A stretch of 64,000 nucleotides of DNA from Jaminaea rosea (Eukaryota; Basidiomycota; Exobasidiomycetes; Microstromatales), in assembly GCF_003144245.1 (NCBI RefSeq), contig NW_020289978.1:558001-622000 (forward strand). Reading direction: 5' to 3'. The position numbers and the translations under genes were made by a program. Numbering within the stretch: position 1 is the stretch's first letter; every line of letters begins with the position of its first letter. Below, piece after piece: positions 9,266 to 18,531 of the stretch. The notes beneath the pieces are model-generated. The model made no database searches and was not told where the DNA came from. It saw nothing but the letters and a program-made list of their open reading frames with translations.

Positions 9266-12200
9266 TCAGCTGCTGTCAACCCCGCTACTCATCCTCCTCC
9301 CCTCTAACACAAGGGGCAACAAACTGTTCTGTTGGCAGACCGTGATGATCTCGTCGCCCGTCATGGCAGCTCGAGCTTCGTCAGCTCCCTCGTGAGAGTT
9401 TGAGTGCTCCATACCCTGCCCGCTGCCATCTCCGCGCTGCTGCTTCGTGCTCGCCGCAGACGCCAGCTCTCGCTCCTCTGTCCCTGCAGAGCCGGCAGCG
9501 TAATAGCGTTGCGAGACGGACACGTTCCTGCCCAGCGCGCCAGATCGAGTATCCAATGCGGATCCATTCCTCCCTTGCTGCTGCGGAGACAAGGCCCTCC
9601 CGGCGGCTGCTGCCCCTTCCTTCGTCGATGAAGTGATCAGCGCCTGCCTCAGCACGTGGAGCGCCAACGTGCTCGCAGCCTTCTTCGCCTTTGCTTTTGC
9701 TACCCTGACCCCATTCGCCGGTGACGCCAGATCTCTTTGCAGGACTGCGCGCTTCGCCAAGCTCTCGCGAACCGCAGATGTGAGGAGGTCCACCCACACA
9801 GTGCGCTGTTGGGGGTCATTGACGCTGAACATGAACTTGCGCTTCGAAGAGGGCAGCGTGGTGGAAGCGTTGCCGCCGCGCTCAGCAGCGCTGACGCCAC
9901 TAGCGGTCGCAGTGAGTGTAAAGGCATTCTGCATGAAGGCCCTCTCCACGGTGAGTGGTAGACTCTTGGGCAAGTCACTGAGCTTGCCCTGCGCTGCGGC
10001 TGCTTTCATCCCCTCTGAGGCATCCGGCCCACCAACCGTCCCGCAGTAGAGCCTCGCATTCCTTCCCGCCCGCACGAAAACGGCGTGACGTACGCCGAGC
10101 GACCGACTCGTGATAGTGAAAGAGCGCTGCTTGCTCGTCTCAAAGGAAAGGATAGGAGGGTCGAACTGCAGGTCTTGCCCGTAGAGCCGAACGGAGAGGC
10201 CGGCGTCAGGCTCATCGATGCAGAGCGTAATGGGGTCCGAGGTGACACCGTACGTCAGCTTGAGTGGCAAGCCAGGGCCAGAGACATAGATCGCCTTCTG
10301 CACCGCGCCTTCGTCCTCTTCGTGGCGGGCCAGCGCCTGTTGCATAGGCTCGAGCTTAACACTCGAGTAGATGCGGAGCAATGTACGATCGGAGAGAACC
10401 TGTTGAGGGTCATGCTCTCTAAAGGCAGAGATGAAGGCCGATCGGCTCAGGCTGCGCATGGGCTCACTGAAAGTGCCTGGGGGCTTGTAACCTGGAACAC
10501 GAGGCGATGACTCCTCTGAGCCAACGATACTGTCGTCCTCATCGAAGTCTTCCTCATCGCGATCCTCCAGGCCGTGAAGAGCATCATTCAAAGCCATGAC
10601 TGCAAACGTGAGGTCTGCAGCCAGCTGACTCGTGAAGGAATGTTTAATAAGCTCCTTGTTCTCCTCGACCCAGTGTCGCGCGAAGCTGAGCAGCAAGGTT
10701 TCGAATGCTTGCGGTGTGGAGGGGAAGCGCAGCTCAAGCAGGGTCGATCTGAGCGCCGACTCGATCGAGACGCCCGTGACGCGCTGCAGCTTGACCCACG
10801 CCTCCAGAACGTCTCTTCTCTCCGGCCGGCAGAGTAGGCGCGTCATGCTTTCCCTGTCCAGCCCAGGCGTCTGTACCAATAGTTGGGCAATCGTCTGGGC
10901 ATTCTTCGGCAGGCCGGAGCGACGCACAATGTCCGCCAGGGCTGCCTCTGGATTCGAGATGAAGGCAGCAATGAAGTTGTCCTGCAGAGGATGCTTGCGA
11001 AGCTGATAGCGTCCGTCTTTGGGCGCAGTGATGCTCAGGTGGCGCACCTCAATGATGCTTTTGACAACGAACGTCCAGCGGATGTCTGGCGTCGAGGTAG
11101 GCGCAGGCGTGACGGCATCATCGACGTTTCGGGACGGTGACGAGAGGGGCTTGGCAACGACGAGGATATCATCGAAGAGTATGAGGAATCGATCCTTGAT
11201 AGTCGAAGAGCTGACAACTTGGAAGACGGGCGAGACCTTGAGAAGCTGTCTTGGCGGGGACTCAAGGTCTTTCGCCGTCAGACCAGGCACACCAGGCGAT
11301 GTGGGGCTGGCCTTCAGCGGGGATGTGAGGATCCGACTAGCCCGCTGTAACATAGCTGCTGTGCGTGGCTCCAGGTGGGAACCAAAATTGCCAGAGGTCG
11401 GCGTAGCTTCGCCTGCATCGAGCGACTCTTCTGCGGCGACGGTGATGGGCGGCAGGCCGGTGCGAAGCTCGCGTAGAGTGGCATGCTTGCCATTGGAGTT
11501 CGACTCAAGTGAGGCGACGGAATCGTTGCGGGAGTGAGAGGTGACCTGCTTGACTCTCACAGCGGTGTACGGCACAGGGCTCGGCGCGCTGCTCTCGCGA
11601 GTCTGGTCAGCCGCAGATGTGCCTGGCACAACCACTGCTTGGCGCCGCAGGTCCACGTCTGGCCGCGAGGGGGCTGGCGTCTGACTTGCGTTCGATGGCT
11701 TCCTCTCGACCGGAGCTGATTGCTGTACCCGTGCCGGCGACTCTGCAGGCTCGTCTTCAAAGCGCAACGTGCGAGATGGTTTCCTTCCCACAGCTGCCGG
11801 AGCTGCTTGAGCGATACTGGCCATACTCTGACCCGGCCCGAGCCTGGAGGTCGTAGCAGACTGCGGGCTGTTCATGATTGACGCAGGCGTCGATGCCGGG
11901 GCGGCTTGCACATCGAAGGGTGTAATATGGTTGGAAGGTTTGCGTCGTAGACTGCCGTTGCGCATCGCCGCTGACGCCTTGCGTCGCAGCGAGCCAAAGA
12001 GGCTCCTTGATGAGCAATTCTCTGCAGAGGGGCTGTCTATGGGGCTTGAGAGGGATGAGGCTCCGCTCGCGTCGCGTTGATTGGCATACGGGGTCGGTGA
12101 GGGCGATGGCGATGCTTGTGCTCCCGCGTTCTGCGCAAGGTTCGTCGAGGGCTTTCGAGCAAGCTTCAAGCCAGAGGGGGGCAGGCGCTCAAGTCCGGTC

Positions 12201-15200
12201 GCAGGCATCGCACCTCGCTCTTCATGAGTCGGTAATGGAGTCACGCGACCTACGCTTCCTCCCTTTGACAGCAAGCCGGGAAACGGAGTGAGCTTGGTAT
12301 TCGAGTAGGCCGTCTGCGTCTCGACGTCGGTGGCGGAGGGGACACGGTGGTGCATCGTACGGTACAGAGGGCGTGCGCCATCCGCAGTGTGATCCGTTGA
12401 GGCGCCTGGCCAGGCTGATGGAGGTGCTCGGGACGTCGAGGGATTCGTGTCAGTGCCCTGGTAGCTTTGCGCAATGCTCGGGCTCAGCACAGCTCGCGAG
12501 TGTATTGGGGGACTCGACGAGCTTTGATCCCTGGCTCGGAAGCTTTCTACGAGCTTTTGAGCAGGTGACGCACGGGCGGCCTCGTCATGCTCTGGAATCG
12601 AGGCATCTGTCCCTCGTCGTAACCCACCGCTGTGAGAAGCGTGAGCGTCGGAATGCTCAGAGGCTCGGCTGGTCGAGCGCATGCGACGCTGGTGCTGCTG
12701 CTCAGAGATGGAACTGCTTCGGATACTGCTTGAGCGCTCTGGTGCAGCGGGCGGGCGGGGTCGCATCGCGATGGGATCAGTAGCAGTGGGTGCGGACAGC
12801 GCGGGTTGCCCCCGTTGCGCTCCTTGCTCTTGCCTCGGCGATGAGAACAGTTGCGTCGGAGGCGAGGGGCCGCTTCTCATCAGCACAGGCGAAGAGCCGG
12901 GCGTAGCAGCTTTGGTGGAGGGCAACGAGCGGTCGGCCGAGGATGTCGACTTGGCAGCAAGAGACGCCGCATACTGAGCAGCTTCGCGCGTCGGAGTCTT
13001 GGCCTCCTGCACTCCTGCTAGCTGACCGGGCCACTCAATGTCTGCGCCGTACTCTCGCACGAGGGAAGGCGAGATGTCGACTGCGAGCGGGCGACGCTCA
13101 GCGCCGGTCGTGTTGAGGAGAGATAGGTCGAGGCGATGCTGCTTGGCCGGCGTCTTGTCGCCGCTCAGAAGGCCGTCACCGCTCGTACCTCCGGTTCCTC
13201 TATGCTGGAGTGGCGAGTCGAGATCAGGCATCTCCATGCCCTGCGAGGTCATCCAGTCCCGCCATGATTGGATGCGCCCGTCTTGACTAAAGGGGTCGCC
13301 CGGGGTGGGTGCCGTCGCTGGCTTTTGCGAGCGCTGGCTCTGAGCAGGCTGACTTGCTGGCTGCTGATGATGTTGTTGAGGCATCGTCGGGGCAGGTGCA
13401 GTCGAGCTTGATCCGGGACTAAAGCTCATGTTACCAAGTGCGCTACTGTTCCTGCCTCCTGAGCTCGTGAGCAAGCTGTCGTAGACGAAGTGGTCGCCCC
13501 CCGCCGACGTAGCATGGGACAACCGCGACAACGAGGCGTCTTGATAAGGCGAGAAGTTGGAATGAATCGACGAGGGAGTTGACGTGGGTACTGCCAGCTG
13601 ACGAGGCGGTGCTGGGCTGAGAAGAGAAGACGAAAGTCCATTGGATGCTGAGGATTGCTTCCCGCTGCTGGCCAGTGCCTGTGAGGCTACGCTGCCGTTG
13701 CGTTGACGCGGGTCCGTGATGGGCGCGGAGGGGACGCTTCGTTCTGGTGTATGATCTCGCACCGCAAGTCGTGACACGCCCTCATCGATGCTACGCCCAT
13801 TCTGCCTTTCTCCAATGGGCACATCATCCGAGTCTCCAAAGCCCAGCATCGAGTTGACAGGGCTCGTTGGCCAGTCTTGACCTGCGCTGACAGAGCCGCG
13901 AGCGCGAGGTGTGAAGTGCATCGACGGGATCAGGTTGTTGCCGAACGCAGATGCACCGCCTGGTGATTCCCACGATGTCTTCGGCTTGGAGCCGTCGATA
14001 GTGCCTCCACTGCTCGACTCGTAGCTGGATATTGGCGTGGCGAGCGCCGCGGCTGTCTGATCTGCTGTTAACGTCGTCGACTCCGTTTGCTCTCTCATAG
14101 CCAGCTCCGGCGTCTTCGGCGAGGAGAGCACCTCCGCGACACCGGTTTCTCCGCCGTCGAGCTCATCGTCTTGACAGGTATAAGACAAGTGGTCGTACGA
14201 GCCTTGGCCCTCTGTCGACGCTGACATGGACTCGCGACCAACAGCAGCTGCTGCGCCTCGCTGCAGCTGGAGCTGCTGCTCTTGAAGAAGCTGTTGCATT
14301 TGGAGAAAGGCCATCTGCTGCTCTGGCGTCAAGTGCGACATGTTGAAGTTGTCCAGTGTCGGCACAGGCGTGGATATCTGCTCCCGCTTGGCTACTGGGA
14401 CGGCATCGCTCATTGGAGTCAACGGTGAGTCGAGCGGATCGTCTTCGAGCTCATGCCCCGATCGCGATTCCGTTGGGGGTACTGGACTTGGGCTGGGGCC
14501 ACCCAGTCTTCGTCCACTGAGCTTCCTCATCATCTCGGCACGAGCGACGTCACGTTGAGATGGCTTTCTTTGCAGGCCTGTCGAGCCTGGTTGAAGACTT
14601 GGCAAAGGCTCATCGACGATGTTGCGCCCTGATGACTGCTCCGTCGTATTGGGGGAGGACACTAGAAGCGGCAGCCTCGTCCTCGGCGTCGCCGGCGAGC
14701 GCGGTGTGGAAGGCTCTCCGGACGATGACGCCGTGCTCTTCCTCTGCGGAATTCTACTCATCCTCTTTTTTCGCCGCGCGCCTCCTTCTCCATCCCCTGC
14801 GCCCACATTCACACCTGTGCTTGGACTCTCCTCGACGAGGTCGAGCTCCTTTTTGAATGCGACCCTTCTCTCCTCCTCTGCCCTCTGGCTGAGATTGGAC
14901 ATCGTCCTGCTGCGACGCAGGCCTCTATAGTGCGCCGAATTACGCATGCTGGGCGGTCGCAAGTACTGGTTGCCTGTACGACGTGACCTGCGCTTGCTGG
15001 CATCATCGCCCTCCCCATCTGACTGAACGACGTCCTCGCCACCCTCCTCGTCATCTTCTTCGATTGTACCAGGCCTACCATGACCTGAATCGCTGACGGG
15101 ACTCGTCGCGCCCTCTCTATTGGTTGCGTCGGCGCCAAGGAGCTTGTTCATGGCATAGGCTCGGGCAGCTGCACTCGCCGCGCTAGCGCTGGCACTGCGT

Positions 15201-15805
15201 TGAAGTCCTGCTGCCAGCCGCTCGTGTAGAATGCGAGACCGAAGCTGTTCCAACGACGGCAGAGGGGACCTGCTCTCAGCTCTAGATGCAGATGCTGAAC
15301 GAGACAAATTCATGTGGGTGACTGGAGAGAGGGATCGTGATCCGGGCGTCGGCCCTCGATCCAGCGCAGGAGAGGGTGCCATAGGAGAATGAGCGTCGCC
15401 TCCTGGCGATACGGATTGGACGAAGAGGGATGGCTTACCCTGAGCGTCCCGCGCCCCGTCGCTGTCGTCGGCACTTGATTGTGCCCGTGCTTCTGGGGAA
15501 GGCGGCTGTGTCGATGCAGTGGTGGCGGTGGTGGTGGTTGCTGGCTCTACTGCTTTAGTCGGCGAGCCATCCTTGAGCTCTCGATTCGATGCCGCCCGCT
15601 TCAATCGCGCGATGGCATTGAGTCTGGTTGCGCTACTTGGGGCACGTTGCAGCGGCGACGACGAGGAGGACGATGACGACGAGGCGTCAGCTCCCACATG
15701 TCCCGAATCGCTGAGGCTGACTGGATGGCCCTGTTGTTGTCGCGACGGCAGATGCGACGACTCGGCCGCCGAGGAGGATGCGATATGCTGGTCGTAGCTG
15801 TACAT
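9266..15805 (-). CDS. Large PH / Sec7-like domain protein (fungal ARF-GEF-related)
   Basis: A single open frame of 2179 residues. The first 1450 or so are disordered, rich in Ser, Pro, Ala and Gln, with many RxxS-type sites and a poly-Gln patch near 510-520. A PH-like segment (around 1520-1600, with DRFLILFDDILVV) precedes a Sec7-like domain (about 1605-1770: IAQLLVQTPGLDRESM, VSIESALRSTL, FAVMALNDALH). A second PH-like region follows (about 1870-2010, with FGQDL-like LYGQDLQFDP and FMFSVNDPQQRTVWVDLL). The conserved end is VCQQNSLLPLVLEG. This order matches fungal Sec7 proteins of the Syt1 type, which activate Arf GTPases at Golgi or plasma membrane. The motif that normally reads FRLPGEAQ in active Sec7 domains is LRFPSTPQ here, so the catalytic glutamate seems absent. 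It may be a catalytically altered scaffold. The upstream gene region is unusually serine-rich, and small unrecognised in-frame introns cannot be excluded. Confidence 0.85.
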   Translation of the reverse strand: MYSYDQHIASSSAAESSHLPSRQQQGHPVSLSDSGHVGADASSSSSSSSSPLQRAPSSATRLNAIARLKRAASNRELKDGSPTKAVEPATTTTATTASTQPPSPEARAQSSADDSDGARDAQGKPSLFVQSVSPGGDAHSPMAPSPALDRGPTPGSRSLSPVTHMNLSRSASASRAESRSPLPSLEQLRSRILHERLAAGLQRSASASAASAAARAYAMNKLLGADATNREGATSPVSDSGHGRPGTIEEDDEEGGEDVVQSDGEGDDASKRRSRRTGNQYLRPPSMRNSAHYRGLRRSRTMSNLSQRAEEERRVAFKKELDLVEESPSTGVNVGAGDGEGGARRKKRMSRIPQRKSTASSSGEPSTPRSPATPRTRLPLLVSSPNTTEQSSGRNIVDEPLPSLQPGSTGLQRKPSQRDVARAEMMRKLSGRRLGGPSPSPVPPTESRSGHELEDDPLDSPLTPMSDAVPVAKREQISTPVPTLDNFNMSHLTPEQQMAFLQMQQLLQEQQLQLQRGAAAAVGRESMSASTEGQGSYDHLSYTCQDDELDGGETGVAEVLSSPKTPELAMREQTESTTLTADQTAAALATPISSYESSSGGTIDGSKPKTSWESPGGASAFGNNLIPSMHFTPRARGSVSAGQDWPTSPVNSMLGFGDSDDVPIGERQNGRSIDEGVSRLAVRDHTPERSVPSAPITDPRQRNGSVASQALASSGKQSSASNGLSSSLLSPAPPRQLAVPTSTPSSIHSNFSPYQDASLSRLSHATSAGGDHFVYDSLLTSSGGRNSSALGNMSFSPGSSSTAPAPTMPQQHHQQPASQPAQSQRSQKPATAPTPGDPFSQDGRIQSWRDWMTSQGMEMPDLDSPLQHRGTGGTSGDGLLSGDKTPAKQHRLDLSLLNTTGAERRPLAVDISPSLVREYGADIEWPGQLAGVQEAKTPTREAAQYAASLAAKSTSSADRSLPSTKAATPGSSPVLMRSGPSPPTQLFSSPRQEQGAQRGQPALSAPTATDPIAMRPRPPAAPERSSSIRSSSISEQQHQRRMRSTSRASEHSDAHASHSGGLRRGTDASIPEHDEAARASPAQKLVESFRARDQSSSSPPIHSRAVLSPSIAQSYQGTDTNPSTSRAPPSAWPGASTDHTADGARPLYRTMHHRVPSATDVETQTAYSNTKLTPFPGLLSKGGSVGRVTPLPTHEERGAMPATGLERLPPSGLKLARKPSTNLAQNAGAQASPSPSPTPYANQRDASGASSLSSPIDSPSAENCSSRSLFGSLRRKASAAMRNGSLRRKPSNHITPFDVQAAPASTPASIMNSPQSATTSRLGPGQSMASIAQAAPAAVGRKPSRTLRFEDEPAESPARVQQSAPVERKPSNASQTPAPSRPDVDLRRQAVVVPGTSAADQTRESSAPSPVPYTAVRVKQVTSHSRNDSVASLESNSNGKHATLRELRTGLPPITVAAEESLDAGEATPTSGNFGSHLEPRTAAMLQRASRILTSPLKASPTSPGVPGLTAKDLESPPRQLLKVSPVFQVVSSSTIKDRFLILFDDILVVAKPLSSPSRNVDDAVTPAPTSTPDIRWTFVVKSIIEVRHLSITAPKDGRYQLRKHPLQDNFIAAFISNPEAALADIVRRSGLPKNAQTIAQLLVQTPGLDRESMTRLLCRPERRDVLEAWVKLQRVTGVSIESALRSTLLELRFPSTPQAFETLLLSFARHWVEENKELIKHSFTSQLAADLTFAVMALNDALHGLEDRDEEDFDEDDSIVGSEESSPRVPGYKPPGTFSEPMRSLSRSAFISAFREHDPQQVLSDRTLLRIYSSVKLEPMQQALARHEEDEGAVQKAIYVSGPGLPLKLTYGVTSDPITLCIDEPDAGLSVRLYGQDLQFDPPILSFETSKQRSFTITSRSLGVRHAVFVRAGRNARLYCGTVGGPDASEGMKAAAAQGKLSDLPKSLPLTVERAFMQNAFTLTATASGVSAAERGGNASTTLPSSKRKFMFSVNDPQQRTVWVDLLTSAVRESLAKRAVLQRDLASPANGVRVAKAKAKKAASTLALHVLRQALITSSTKEGAAAAGRALSPQQQGRNGSALDTRSGALGRNVSVSQRYYAAGSAGTEERELASAASTKQQRGDGSGQGMEHSNSHEGADEARAAMTGDEIITVCQQNSLLPLVLEGRRMSSGVDSS

Positions 15806-16454
15806 GCTGGCCTGTTAGAGGCGAAGCCACGAGGATGAGATGAGGATATGCGGCCGCAACTAGCCGTTGATGGGCAGGATTGCAGAGCTTAAACGGACAT
15901 GACTGACGGCGGGCAAGCGGCAAGCGGCAACGGCGGGGAGCGGGCGGCGGCGACGACGACAAAGACGATGAAGGTGGGTAGCTCTGCGTAGTATGCTGGT
16001 GGTTGAGTTCGTCTCGGATGGTCGTCAAGGCAATCGTCGTTAGGCTGTCGGTGGGGGAAGATCTATGTGAGAGGAAGGGAGAGAGAGCAACGGAGAGGTA
16101 GCAAGTCGGGGATGTCCTTCGAGAAAGTGCGCCTTTTGCTCCTGCCCGCGCGGCAGCCAGTCGAGACGAGATTGGCGAGCTGCTGGCCGTGCCTCGCTCG
16201 CAATGTCAATCAACAGAGGTCATCGTCCCCAGCCCGAAGCCCAGATGAGAATGCAATGTCGAAGCATCACCGGCGACGAAGGACTGGCCGGAGGCACGAT
16301 TGTCATGGCGCAGGACGAGCTGCTTCTATGCTGCAGCATGCTGCTTGCCCCTTTGGTCAGTAAGCCACGACGGGCCAGCCGAGTCCAACACCCGACCAAG
16401 AGGTCAAAAAGGAGGGCAGCTGCAGGCAGGCATCTCAGAGACACACGAATATCT
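15806..16454. other. Intergenic: 5' region of the Sec7-like gene and 3' flank of the DUF7719-type gene
   Basis: About 650 bp with no supported coding frame. The part next to 15806 is the presumptive promoter and leader of the Sec7-like gene, rich in CGG/GGC and GAC repeats. The right part is the 3' flank of the minus-strand membrane protein gene ending at 16455. No RNA gene was recognised. Confidence 0.5.
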
Positions 16455-17369
16455 TTATATTCTATCGTAGATGATTGGCAAGTTGTGTTGCCAAATGAAG
16501 AGGGCGACGATGGCTAGTGAGGTGACGCATGGTAACAGGTCGAGCTTGACGATGGAGTAGATCCATAGGCAGCCTAGCGGTGGGGTTCGCCGCATGACGA
16601 CCTGGAAAGGCGACTGACAGCGAGGCGAGGGATAGAGTGTGAGGAAGCGAAGAGTGGGATAGCTGCGTCCGTCTCACCTCGTGGTATGTCCAGACGAAGG
16701 AGCAGCCGCATGTCACTGCCGTCGAGAAGAAGAGGAGCTGGAGGACGCGGCTTCGTGCGAAGGGTCGAATTGTTGCTGCACAGAGAGCGCGGTTGTCAGC
16801 CAACGTCATGATGAAGAGCGCTGCGCTGGCACCCACTAAACCAGAGGATGGCCATCAAGATGGGTATCGTGCCCATCATCCTCCCAATCTCGATGAGCAG
16901 CGTCGGATGCATCGCATATTGCTGCTGAATCATGATGTCCAGCAGTACGAACAGCGCACTGAATGGGATACCCCAAATGAGCAGGTCTAGCACGCCCTCG
17001 ACCTGCGGTGACATGCCATCCTCCTTTTGCTGCGCCATCAATGACTCGGCCGTGGCCTGAAGGTCGAGCCGCTCACCATCGACCATGTACGAGGCCTCGT
17101 CATCGCTCCCGCCGTAGTCGTCTTCGCTGGACGAGGAGCTGTGCGGGCAAGCACCGAGAGAGAGGCTCAGTCAGCGTCGCGTCGAGGCTCATTGCGTCGA
17201 GGCTCAGACGGCCTCAGGATTGCGTCGAGGCACGCCGCCATCGCGCTACTAACCCTGTGTGCTCATCGTCCTCGACGATCATGCGGGAAGCTCCCGTCGT
17301 AGAATGATCCTCCACCTGCGCTTCGTTCTTCGACCGGCGGCCTGACCGAATCTCCTGCTGTGTGACCAT
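16455..17369 (-). CDS. Conserved fungal membrane protein (DUF7719-type), function unknown
   Basis: Four exons (17254-17369, 16837-17138, 16678-16775, 16455-16601) join in frame across introns of 115, 61 and 76 nt. Each intron has a GT donor and CAG acceptor, and the 61-nt one has a CTGAC branch site. The 220-residue product has a charged acidic N-terminal half, two or more hydrophobic spans in LLIWGIPFSALFVLLDIMI and MMGTIPILMAILWF, a third at LQLLFFSTAVTCGCSFVW, and a last span ending LAIVALFIW. The signature VMRRTPPLGCLWIYSIVKLDL closely resembles the VMKxAPPLGTLWxWSVxELDL motif I remember from a widespread fungal family (DUF7719 in my recollection, also with an L-x-HQQY motif, here IMIQQQY). 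Function is unknown, and endomembrane residence is only an inference. Without splicing the frame breaks twice, so the exon model is important. Confidence 0.85.
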
Positions 17370-17712
17370 CTCCGCTCGCTCCCGTGGCCGCGACGCTCAA
17401 GATGTATCTTCGTAGATGAAAGTAGGTGGACGAGGGCAAGGGGCAGAAATTGCAGAGAGTGAAGCGGCGGCAGCAGCGGGAGCAGCAAGCAACGCAAGTC
17501 GACGCCTCACCATGACGCGCGTGGCTGGTTCCGCGCACCCAGCCCTGACCACCAAACGCTAGCGCCGGTTCCTGACTTTGTCTGTCTTGTCAATCTTGCA
17601 CTTCTTCAACCCACGCACCTCGTTGCAGCGGAGGTGTGATCATGACGGGCTTGCTGGAAGTCGCGAGGAAGCGATGGCGGCCTCCGACCCACGCCAAGGA
17701 GCCGCTGCTCGT

Positions 17713-17731
17713 CCTCCGGACTGTCCGGAGG
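17713..17731. promoter_or_regulatory. 19-bp palindrome with two TCCGGA cores, candidate transcription factor site
   Basis: Two 9-bp arms (CCTCCGGAC and GTCCGGAGG) flank a single T and are exact reverse complements. Zn2Cys6 factors of fungi usually bind paired CGG/CCG triplets, and this element contains CCG and CGG half-sites on both arms. It lies 344 bp upstream of the DUF7719-type start and 801 bp upstream of the permease start, so either gene or neither could be the target. The regulatory role is inference. Confidence 0.4.
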
Positions 17732-18415
17732 CGTAGCTCATAATGAGCCTGCCTCCTCCCCTTGACACAAGGGTATCGTGGGTAAGACTGTAAGAGGCCC
17801 GCCCAGCCGCGGGTCGCAGTCTCAACGAGTTTGCAGCACTTCCGCCCTTCCCCACACTCTGACAGCGCTGTACCCCTCTTTGGCTCACGACTCCGACGAC
17901 TGCGCCAAGACAAGGTGGCTTGACTTTCCCGGACGCCTTGCGTGCCCTTTTCCTCGTCGTACGACTGCCGCTCGGCGTCCGGGCTTTGATCATCCGCTCG
18001 TCGCGGTCAGGGCCCACGGCGCCACACCACACAACTGCAACGACGCTTTCGTCTTCTCGCGCGCGTACCGCTTCCTGATTGACAAGCGCAGCGAGGTCGT
18101 CTTACCCCACACTATGCAGACGAGCGGTTCTCGAAATAATACCCCAGACCAGACCAGTGCAGACCTCACTGCCCGTCGCGTCGCTGCTGCCCGTCGCTGC
18201 TTGTTGCTTGGCTGCAGCTCTAGATCGACAACAGCGGCAGGGATGGGATGAGACGCTCAAGGCGTGGCTTGGCGCACGACCAAGTGCAGCTGCTGTGGCG
18301 TTACCCCACATCGTCGTCCACATCCAGTGGTGTCATGCAGTCTGCGGAGGTCATGCAACAGGGACAAAGTGCTGCGATGCGCGACTCCCGGGCCTCGGGG
18401 CTCATCACCCTTGAT

Positions 18416-18442
18416 GCGATGCTTGCGATGCTTGCGATGCTT
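18416..18442. repeat. Three tandem copies of GCGATGCTT
   Basis: A perfect 9-bp unit repeated three times 90 bp upstream of the permease start codon. No known function; it may simply be replication slippage in the leader or promoter. Confidence 0.8.
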
Positions 18443-18531
18443 TAAGAAGACGCATCCCCGCACTACTTCCACTCTCCCCCATCAGCCCTTCTCTCGCCCC
18501 CCCACACCCCTCCTCCCCGCCCTTTGCAAAG

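Larger units (their letters stand above)
17370..18531. promoter_or_regulatory. Divergent promoter region between the DUF7719-type gene and the Dal5-like permease
   Basis: This 1.16-kb region has no convincing gene; several overlapping open frames are arginine-rich shadows. It contains a 19-bp near-perfect palindrome (17713-17731) and a 9-bp triple repeat (18416-18442), each listed separately. The last 80 bp before the permease start are strongly C-rich, typical of a fungal 5' leader. Confidence 0.5.

Noticed and set aside
17778-18251. 157-codon ORF in the permease promoter region
   Set aside because: Arg/Ala/Ser-rich shadow sequence with overlapping open frames in other phases and no homology.
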